Assembly: GCA_017625505.1 (NCBI GenBank)
Contig: JAGAKV010000059.1
Location: 1-51,311, forward strand
DNA: 51,311 nucleotides
Source of the DNA: Clostridia bacterium
Lineage (GTDB): Bacteria > Bacillota > Clostridia > Christensenellales > UBA1242
Direction of reading: 5' to 3'
Within the stretch, counting starts at the first letter, position 1. Each line of letters begins with the position of its first letter. The position numbers and the translations under genes were made by a program. Below are positions 1 to 9,100 of the stretch, one piece after another. The notes below the pieces were generated by a model. It did not search any database, was not told where the DNA came from, and saw only the letters and a list, made by a program, of their open reading frames with translations.

Positions 1-177
1 AAAACTTTCTGCATGTTCTTTTGTATATGGAAATGGTACAGTTAAATTTTTTGCTGTATCAAAATCATTTAAGCCTTCAACCATATCGTATTTATCAGAT
101 AATTGCCATTTTCTTAAAATTAATCTTTCAGTTTCTATTATTATATATACCCCACATTTACTTTTTAAGTTTATCAT
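1..177 (-). CDS. GNAT-family N-acetyltransferase, 5' part only
   Basis: This is the first 59 codons of a gene that runs off the left edge of the window. The translation carries the typical GNAT (RimJ/RimL-like) opening, IETERLILRKWQLSD followed by a PFPYTKEHAESF stretch, which in this family begins strand beta-1 and the helix before the acetyl-CoA site. Such enzymes move an acetyl group from acetyl-CoA to an amine, often a protein N-terminus or a small molecule; the substrate cannot be told from this fragment. I place the start at the ATG at 177-175. No strong ribosome binding site precedes it, only a weak GGA about 12 bases upstream, so the start is uncertain. The gene lies downstream of tRNA-Ser on the same strand and could be read through from its promoter. 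Confidence 0.75.
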   Translation of the reverse strand, partial: MINLKSKCGVYIIIETERLILRKWQLSDKYDMVEGLNDFDTAKNLTVPFPYTKEHAESF

Positions 178-256
178 ATTTCAAAAAAATTCCAAAATAA
201 TCTTGAAAGAAAAATACGAACTCCAATATGTTATTGGTGTTCGTACAATTCGCTTG

Positions 257-349
257 TGGCGGAGATGGAGGGATTCGAACCCCCGTACCGGGATTAACCG
301 GTAAACGCATTTCGAGTGCGCCTCGTTATGACCACTTCGATACATCTCC
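257..349 (-). tRNA. tRNA-Ser (anticodon CGA)
   Basis: On the minus strand a seven-base acceptor stem (GGAGATG with CATCTCC) closes a cloverleaf with a GGTTCGAATCC T-arm, a long variable arm typical of class II tRNAs, and an anticodon loop CTCGAAA giving anticodon CGA, which reads UCG serine codons. The CCA end is encoded (257-259). A near-consensus promoter lies just upstream. Confidence 0.95.
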
Positions 350-358
350 ATTGCAGTT

Positions 359-387
359 ATTATAGCACAATTTAAAAGATTTCGCAA
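359..387 (-). promoter_or_regulatory. Promoter of tRNA-Ser
   Basis: On the minus strand TTGCGA (382-387) and a perfect TATAAT (359-364) are separated by 17 bases. The predicted transcription start is only a few bases from the mature 5' end of tRNA-Ser. Confidence 0.75.
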
Positions 388-553
388 GAAAAGAAGAAAA
401 TCATTTGTCTTTTTTTTATTTTTTTCATATACTTGTAATAGATTATCATTGTCAAGAAGCATACATAAGATTAAACATATATTATTCCTGACAGCTATCA
501 CGAGAATATGATGGCAAAATTAATCGCCCCCCAAATTATTAAAAGGAAGTGCT
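388..553. other. AT-rich gap before the nucleoside hydrolase gene
   Basis: This stretch holds no gene that I can support. It has runs of T near 410-425 and the AAGGAAG ribosome binding site of the nucleoside hydrolase gene at its end. No convincing promoter for that gene could be picked out. Confidence 0.5.
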
Positions 554-1486
554 ATGAAAAATAAAAAAATTAAAGTAATCATCGATACCGATCCTGGCGT
601 TGACGACACTGCGGGCCTCTTGCTTGCGCTCTATGACAAAAGACTCGACATCCAGCTTATTACAACCGTTGTTGGCAATGTCAAACTTAAAACAGCGACA
701 AGAAACGCTTTGCACATTCTTGACAAATTCAATATCGACATCCCTGTGGCAATGGGCGCGGAAAAGGCAATGCAACGCACAAGCCCAACAGCTGAGCACG
801 TGCATAAAAAGGAAGGTATGGGAGGATACATTCCACCTAAAACAACAAACCGCCAAGTTATTGAAGAAGATGCTGTTGAAGCTATGTATCGAGTTTTAAA
901 AGAAGGCAATGGAGATATTGAGCTTCTTGTTTTAGGACCACACACAAACGTTGGAACACTTTTTCAAAAACACCCTGACATTATAAGCAAAGTCCCTCGC
1001 GTAGTATTTATGGGAGGCTCTCCATTCGGCATTCCTGGTTTTCCTGATCACATATCATTCAACATTTCGTCCGACCCTGAAGCTTTTCAAATTGTCCTTG
1101 ACAGCAAACTCCCTCTTGTGATGGTACCTTCAAACATTGGCAGAAGAAAGGCACACCTCACTGAAGAGATTGTGCTAGGCATAAAAGAGCGAAATGACGT
1201 AGGTGCATTCTTGTTTGAAATGTTTGACCAATATTGGGAAAGAGGTTTCCCTGACAAACGCATTGCAACCAATGACACTTGCGCTTACATGTATATGGTT
1301 TATCCTGAGCTTTTTAAAATTGAACAGGCAGACATAGTCGTAGACTGCGACAAAGAACCTGGCAAAACTTTTGCACATTTCAATAAGAAAGGTCAGGTAA
1401 GCGTTGTGGTTGATGTGAAACGTAAAAAGTTTTTGAAGCTTATCGCAAAGATGATTAAAAGTTTCGACAAAATCAAATTTAATTAG
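554..1486 (+). CDS. Inosine/uridine-preferring nucleoside hydrolase family protein
   Basis: A 310-residue protein of the IunH family, which cleaves the N-glycosidic bond of ribonucleosides to give base and ribose for salvage. The N-terminal signature DTDPGVDDTAGLLLAL (residues 12-27) supplies the aspartates that bind Ca2+ and ribose. A later aspartate sits in ATNDTCAYMY near residue 238, where the family usually has an HDP-type motif; here His is replaced by Asn, so specificity may differ. Length fits the family (about 310-320). The ATG is preceded by AAGGAAG with seven bases of spacing. The gene stands alone with its own terminator. It lacks a signal peptide and should be cytosolic. Base specificity cannot be read from sequence. 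Confidence 0.9.
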   Translation: MKNKKIKVIIDTDPGVDDTAGLLLALYDKRLDIQLITTVVGNVKLKTATRNALHILDKFNIDIPVAMGAEKAMQRTSPTAEHVHKKEGMGGYIPPKTTNRQVIEEDAVEAMYRVLKEGNGDIELLVLGPHTNVGTLFQKHPDIISKVPRVVFMGGSPFGIPGFPDHISFNISSDPEAFQIVLDSKLPLVMVPSNIGRRKAHLTEEIVLGIKERNDVGAFLFEMFDQYWERGFPDKRIATNDTCAYMYMVYPELFKIEQADIVVDCDKEPGKTFAHFNKKGQVSVVVDVKRKKFLKLIAKMIKSFDKIKFN

Positions 1487-1516
1487 ACAATTTTAGTAAT
1501 TTTATTGAATTTTTAT

Positions 1517-1546
1517 AAAAAAGAGGCAATTTTTGCCTCTTTTTTG
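1517..1546 (+). terminator. Terminator of the nucleoside hydrolase gene
   Basis: The stem AAAAAGAGGCA pairs with TGCCTCTTTTT and is followed by a T-run; it lies 30 bases after the stop codon. The A-rich 5' arm could let it work in both directions, which would also serve the convergent glycosyltransferase gene. Confidence 0.85.
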
Positions 1547-1614
1547 AATTTTAAAGCCATTTATCAGCAATTTGCTTACTTATTTTAATCAAACCACACT
1601 TCAAGAAATCAACA

Positions 1615-2700
1615 TTATTTACTTCCGTTTTTAAATAAATTCTGAAAATACAGTTCATTATATTTTACACGCTCATCATCAGGACGGAAGGACTTTGCCA
1701 GCTTGTGATATTTATACGATTCATCGCTATCCCCCAGCTGAGAATACAAAAAGCACAATTGAAGTGCAGGAAGAAATGTATAACACTCCCTATTGACAAA
1801 TCCACCTCCCTCAATTTCCACTTCGGCTGCAAGCGCCTGCTTATACCAATACACTGCATTCGTATAGTCTTTCAGACTCACAAACACATTGCCCACTTCA
1901 TATAAAATTTCACCTCGCGGCCTAGCATAGACAAAAGAGCCAAAAAGTGAATATAATGCCTTCTGATATTCCTTCTCTTGCTGATAACATTTTGCAAGAT
2001 TAAGACACGCTTCGACCTTATTTTCTACCCAACCATGATCCTCCGCTAGATATTTAGAAAATTCATGAATTGCTTCTTTTGTAAAACCATTAAAATATAA
2101 TTCTCTAGCATAATAAAACTGGTTCCGCGGCGAAAATTTCTCATTTTTATCAATCATTTTGCGATAAATACTTAAATTTCGTTGCGAAATGGACTTTTGT
2201 TTCTTATTATGATAAATTGCTATTTTTTCATTTCTCACAATACTTCCGCTGGGAGTAATCACCTCATGCACTCGATCACGCCAACGGAACTTCTTACTGT
2301 TTTTGACAATTCGCTCACGATAATATTCAAAAATCGGCACAAGGTTTTTGTCAAAAGTTACCACATATCGACACATTAACACATCAATTTTGTCGTCATA
2401 CTTCTTCCATTTTATTATCTCTTGTACACTTTCATCTGGCACAATATCGTCAGCATCAAGCCACATTATATACTCGCAAGAAGCCTGATCAAAACTAAAA
2501 TTTCTCGCTTTGGAAAAATCATCACACCACTTGAAAGTATATATTTTGTCGGTGTATTTTTTCGCGATTTCAATAGTCGCATCTTGCGAACCAGTATCCA
2601 CAATAATTATTTCATCAGCATAAGATTTTGCATTCTTCAAGCAATCATCAAGTGATTTTTCTTCGTTTTTAACAATTAAACATAAAGACAATTTTTTCAT
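1615..2700 (-). CDS. Family 2 glycosyltransferase with C-terminal TPR-like repeats
   Basis: A 361-residue protein. The N-terminal half is a GT-A fold family 2 domain: LSLCLIVKNEEKSL at residues 4-17, IIIVDTGSQDAT at 31-42 and the metal/nucleotide-binding WLDADD near residues 80-85, followed by a WRDRVHEVITPSG stretch typical of the SunS-like subgroup. From about residue 190 onward the sequence is helical and repeat-like (NLAKCYQQEKEYQKAL, VFVSLKDYTNAVYWYKQAL), consistent with TPR units that hold a protein acceptor. Relatives glycosylate peptides or cell-surface proteins. The adjacent giant surface protein gene, read divergently, is an obvious but unproven substrate. No signal peptide or membrane segment is seen, so the enzyme is probably cytosolic. 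The start ATG follows a weak AGG. Confidence 0.85.
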   Translation of the reverse strand: MKKLSLCLIVKNEEKSLDDCLKNAKSYADEIIIVDTGSQDATIEIAKKYTDKIYTFKWCDDFSKARNFSFDQASCEYIMWLDADDIVPDESVQEIIKWKKYDDKIDVLMCRYVVTFDKNLVPIFEYYRERIVKNSKKFRWRDRVHEVITPSGSIVRNEKIAIYHNKKQKSISQRNLSIYRKMIDKNEKFSPRNQFYYARELYFNGFTKEAIHEFSKYLAEDHGWVENKVEACLNLAKCYQQEKEYQKALYSLFGSFVYARPRGEILYEVGNVFVSLKDYTNAVYWYKQALAAEVEIEGGGFVNRECYTFLPALQLCFLYSQLGDSDESYKYHKLAKSFRPDDERVKYNELYFQNLFKNGSK

Positions 2701-3123
2701 AATAACCTAATACATTATATGTTTTTGTTTTTGTTCAGTTGAAAAATAAAAATATTAATATTTCTACATCTTCGAAAAATAAATAATTTAAAAAACAAAA
2801 TCAAATTAAAGACGTCACAGACAAAATTAATAATACTTAAATAAAATTAACAAAAATTAAATAAATTTTAAAATAATTAAGCAAAATATTGCTTAAAAAT
2901 TCGTTTTTTTTGATTTTTTTGCGTTTTTCTTAATTAATTAATATAATTTTAATTTATTTTCTTTTCTTGATTTCTCCTGCAGTAAAAAACATTTTTTAGT
3001 TTAAAAAGCATTTTTATGTGTATATTAATTATATATAAATATTATATATAATTTTGTCATTTTATTTTGTTTTTTGTAGGCTTTATGATAAAATAAAATT
3101 AATTAATTCATGAGAGGTGTTTT
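2701..3123. other. Long AT-rich divergent intergenic region
   Basis: About 420 bases, almost entirely A and T, separate the divergent glycosyltransferase and giant surface protein genes. I see no ORF with a ribosome binding site. A possible promoter for the surface protein is TTGTTT (3067-3072), 16 bases, TAAAAT (3089-3094). The GAGAGGTG ribosome binding site (about 3110-3117) follows. Several TTAATTAATT runs are present but form no clear operator. Confidence 0.5.
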
Positions 3124-6100
3124 ATGAAAAAATTTAAAAACATAATTAAATATCTTGCATTGACTTTTACTTTTTTAGGAATAATTGGCGGAAGCTTTTT
3201 AATTGGCGAAAACGCAAACGAAGGATCAAAAATTGCATCCGCAGCTTTTTCATCACATACAGAAATATCAAACAACCTGCCCGACTATGTGGCAGTTGAT
3301 GGGCTGCACGGAAAAGACGTTAAAGATATTTTCCTCTTAAACAGTTCTTCATCAACGCTAGAATTGTCTATCGCAGAAGAGAAAGAAATCAAGAATATTG
3401 ACGACACAGACAAACTTAACCCTGCCTACTACACACAGGAAATACCTGACGGTCAGATTAACCCAAAAGAGTATTACTACTTCGATTTTTCTTCTTCACT
3501 CTCTCTTTATAAAGACCTTACCAACCAACAATACCTTGCTGGAGAAAAAGGAGAAAACCTTCTCAAATACCCTGAAGGTGTAAATCATATTACACAGTAC
3601 ACCACCCCTGGAAATTTCTCAATCGAAAACGGATATTTCTTTACACCACAAAGTTTACATATTTCATTTGGCCTCAACACGCTGCAAACTGACATCAGTT
3701 TTGACGGCGATAAAGTTCTGCTTAATGAAGAAGGTATTTATACTCTCATCATCCCAACAATCATTTATTATACAAACAACAGCGGTACAACTTTTACATC
3801 GATAGAACTTGATATCTGCTATACATTTATGGTTTTCAACTCTTCCACGTACTTTAAAAGTGAAGGTATCCAAAACGTTGACTTCTCTGCAAACTTACAA
3901 GGATCAACCGTTACCTCATTAGAAAACTACTCAATGTACTATTTCTACAATTATGCATATTCCACCGCTGATGCAAATTCTGTAAACACACTCCCAACTC
4001 TTATTTACAACAACAAACATTTCAAGATCAACATTAAACACACTGATGTTGATGACGATATTACAAATTACTACATTGAATACCAAAATGGCGAAATTCT
4101 GACATTAAACTCAGACGGACAAGCTCTTGCAGGCAAACTTCCAATTCACGCTGGTAGCACCACCAATGCAAACCAAACAAAAATCACATTTATTGATTTA
4201 GGTGAATACGAAATCAACTTTGACTATCTTTACATTGTTGACAAAGACGGTGCTACAACATCTTATAGCCTCCCTCTCAATGAAAATTTAACGGACAACA
4301 CATTTAAAAACAAGTCACAAAAAGTGTACGTATATGGCTATCAGGCAATGCTTTCAGACTATTCAAACCTAAATCCTGCCACAAACCAACCTGTTGACAA
4401 AGAAATTAAAACATTCACAATCAACGAGTCAACAAGCAAATATAACAAATCTGCTGATATTACAAGCGCAGTCAATCAATATGTAAATAACCTCAATTCA
4501 GATGCAGATACTACTAATAACATTGCAATTGTTGGCATTGACAGCGTAAACCCTTCAAGCAGCACACAATATGATTTAGAAACGCTTGAACAGGCAGCTG
4601 GCGATTACATTCAAACTGAAGTCGAACCTGTTTCAACCAACCAGCCTCCTATTAAATTTATTTCTAATGCAACCCTTGCAGAAAATGGAGAGGAAGATGA
4701 ACAAATTTATAGCAAAGTTTACACTGTGGGAGAGGATAAATCTCTGACGGCACTTGAGACATTTGATGGTTTCAATCAGAACACCGCGGGAACATACTGC
4801 TATATAATTCAATATCGTTATGATAATTACATGTCAACTTCTGGAACGCTGCAAGCAGGCAACTACCATTATCAAATTTTCTATTTTACCATCGAAAATA
4901 AAGTTCCATCAGTTTCAATCTATGAGGCTGATACCGACGAAAATGACTTCTTTGTTGATTTTAAAGAACTCTACACAAGAGGTTTTACAAACAAAAGTGT
5001 ATTTATTTTAAACAACGCTAAAAACAACGACTTCGACGCGACCGTTTCAATAACGTTGTCTGCGTACAATTACAATACAAATACATATTATTTCCAAAAT
5101 GTCCCACTCAACGGATTAACCGGAGTCGACCAAAACCTTGTATATCAAGTTTATCATGCAAATTTTGATAACAACAAAAATACCTATGATGAAAGTTTAT
5201 CGCAGGCTCAACAAGATGCCGGCGTTGACACTAAGTATGGCGTGCTTATCAGAAATACAGCTGCATATGCAAATGCTAGATTTACTGTAACAATCAGCTC
5301 TGCAGTGACAACTCAACCAAGCATTCAAACATTTACTATTGACACTCAATCAATTTCAAATGTCAACGCATTCAATGCAGAGAAAACAAACTCTTCATAC
5401 TTTATTCTTTCTGACGCAGTTGCTGCTAGCGGAATTACAAACCGCCCTATTGCAATGTCATGGAAAGAGAAGAATAGCGGCGCAGCAACTTATGGATATT
5501 TAAAACATATTCCATTCTCTGCGAAAGAGCTGCCTACTTCATCAACGTCCTTAGGACAATTCTTACGCGAGGAAGTAAACCTTCTGCCAGTTGCACATCA
5601 AATTGACTTCAGCAGCACATCGACATGGGCAGAATACACAAACTCTCAAACTTATTCTAGCAATATTCCTGCAACCAACGTTCGCACAGAAAACGGCATT
5701 TACATTCTTCAGATTTATGACGAAGCAGGAAATTACACCTTCAAAATCTTTATGATTGATAAGACAGCTCCAATCTTTGTAAAGAAAACCCAGGGAGATT
5801 TTGTAAATTACCAGCTAATTCAAAACAGTTCAAGCATATCTGTGCCTGATGAGTACACAAGCGTATCTATCATGTGGGCAAAACATAAAGGCATTTACGT
5901 TGGCCCTTCACTTTCTTTTGAAAAGGAATCAGATTATCAAGGATATACATATTCTGGAATTGAATGCTCATTTAAAGACACGTTGGATTCATTCCTTAAT
6001 GGAAAAACAAAATATGTTGAAAGCGTTGTTTCAAGTTCAGGCGATTTTGTCGGTCACTATTTCTTATCAAAAATTGAGGATGTGGCTTATGTAAAAGATC

Positions 6101-9100
6101 GTGCAACCACCTATCAAGCTCAAGCGTCCTCAACACACAGCTTCGAAATCAACTTCTTCAACACAGTCAACGGCGAACTTAGAGCGCATGAAGGAACCTG
6201 CAAAATCATTTTGCGAGATGCAAGCAATGGCTACACATTTACTGATCAACAATACGCTTATATCAACTATCCAAGCTCTTACCTGTCATTCAACATCACA
6301 AGCGACACTTCAAATTTCACCATTTATGAAAAGATTGGCAATCAGCAGAAAAATCTTGAGGGAGAAGCCTTCTCACAAGTGGCTGACTTGTACCTTAACG
6401 GTAGCAGTCTGACAACTACAAAAACAGACACACCAACTGATTTTGAAATTAAGTACAGCTACCTGCCATCAATCAAAACAAGCAATCCATTATATATCAG
6501 CTATGTTCCTTGTATATCAGATGAAATCAATCTTGACTTTGTTAACGTAAAATACTATCCATACGAGACCGTTTATAAAAAAGACGAAACAACCGGAACT
6601 TACTACTATTACAAAGACATCATAACAATTGATGAAAACGGTAAAGACAACTATCAAATCAGTGCCGACCTTTTCAAGAATACCGGTAATGGAAAATATA
6701 AACAAGGTGAAGAAGAGCATAAACTTCTCGCTTTCGGTTCTACTGACACTCCTCTTGCCGGAAAATACGTGATTACAAGACAATACATTTATAACAATGG
6801 GCAACAAGAATTAGACCCTACAACACTTTCTAATGCATACGATTATCTGATTAGGCAGTTTACCTTCTATGTCGACAACAACGGAATTATCTCTTCTCTG
6901 GAAAATATCAAAAATGAAGAAGGCGATAATGGTCTTGAAAGCGTTGTGGGTGGCGACATTGTGCTTAACATGCACAGCGGAAAAGGAAGCAGCGCGGTAT
7001 CAATATCATTCCCAAATTACAACTCCGTAGGCTTGAACGCAGGATCATTCTTCAGTCAGTCCTCATTTACAGATTCTTCAACCGTTTCTGTATCTCTTGA
7101 CACAAACAAACTTCCATTGTCACTATATATTCCAAAGTATAAATATACAATCAGCAGTATCAAAAATGAAGAAAATGGTTTTGATCTTTCAATCAACGAC
7201 AACCTCTCATACTTCGGAAATGTTGTAGTAAAACAAAATGGAGCAACCTATGATGTTGTCATCGAAAGCACACCTGAGTCAGAGGGCATACTTGTCACAT
7301 TAGGTAGCGGTTTCAGTTCACGTGAAGAGGCTTACGCATTTATGTATGGCGAGCCTGGAAACACTGCCCCTCTCAGTATCAGCGGCTATGAGCTGAGCGC
7401 ACAAATCACATGGATTGATCCAACAAACCAAAACAACAAAAAATATTATTCAACAAAGCCAATACCAAACACCGCACACTACGAAACGCAAGATGATTAT
7501 CTTATTTTCTACACCTGTCCAAACGGCTTTGGAAATGGTTATGGTGAAATACTTCAAAACCAACAATTTACTGATGTTGGAAAATATGAGGTTACCCTTT
7601 TCCAAAATGCAAATGATAAACAATCAAATATTTACTCTATCTACAAATTTGCATTTGAAATCACCTCAGCAAAACCAGATTTTGATATTGTCAATGTGGA
7701 AACTGGCTATAAACTTGAACGCGCTACCACAGAAGGTGCAAGTGAAATATATTACACCAATGCAGACAAGCTTAGAATTCAGTGGGAAGACCCTACCGAC
7801 CCTTATATGGCGAAAGTCAACCGCGCAAAAATCGCAATCAACGGAGAGTATATTTCTGCTGGCGGTCTTGGAATTGACTACAACTACACTATTGAAGACA
7901 TTTCTGAAACTTCTCACTTCTTCGAGCTGTACCCTAGCGAAGGCTGCGTTAACGCATTCAAGGAAGAAGGGCTTGAAATCACATTTGAATTTGAAAATCA
8001 TGGCAATTACTATCAAAAAGCTATCAAGAAAATTTACTTTGATATAGAAGCCCCAACAGCAAACCTTGAAGCTCTTATGGACATGACTGCGTCGTCAAGC
8101 GAGCTTTTCACTAAAGATTTGCAAAAGAGTCAAATGAGACAATATGTTGATTATTTAGGAGTGACCTTTAATCCAGTATCTGACAGAGATGAAAAAGGAA
8201 ATGAAAGAAAGGCAAGTTATATCTACAATGTAGACAGCGGCGTGTTTAGAAACTATTCATTTACTGTTGACAAGACATTCTTCCAAAACATTAAAGATTC
8301 TTTCTATAATTCATCAGAAGGACAGGTTATAAACGGATCACTGTTATCAGAGATTTATTATAGACAAATTGATGATATTCACACATACAATCAATCAAAT
8401 AAATCAACATTCTTAAGTAGTTTCTACACGTTACACGATACAAACATAGACTCATACTTTACAGGGCATAATCTTGGACGCTATTATGAAATCGTCGAAA
8501 CAGATTGGGCTGGAAACAAAACAATCTATGTAGTTTTCTTGATAGATGAATCAAACCAAGAAGCAAACCCTGCTCTGATTTACACTGACAATAAAACAGC
8601 AGCAGGCACTCTTGAGATTGTTACTGATGCACAGCTCAATGCAGATTCTAATTACAACATTTATGCAAACACAGGATTTAAACTTGCAAAAATTAATTAC
8701 AATAATGATGCTTGGATTTATTTTAAAGCGTACGTAAATGGGCAAGTTTCTCACTTCTTTGCTTCTCCATGGTTGGAAACAGCCGGTCAAGTTTATGAAA
8801 TTGTCAATAACGGTGGCATTCTTGAATATAAAACAGTCAACCTTGATGTTGAAACTCTTATTTCTGAGTCATCTCAAAGAAAACACTCCATTCTTCTCTC
8901 AAATCGTACACTTGGCATAAGTAAAACCTGCTATATCACAGTTATGGACGCATCTCTTGTGGTTGAAAAAATCACAGAGAATGTAGCAAACGATACCGTT
9001 AGTATTAGTATCAATATACCAACTGGCGAGCAAATAAATAGTGTTGATACGGGATATATTTACCCAGTAAAAATCAAAACAGAAAAATTTGTCGCTGGCA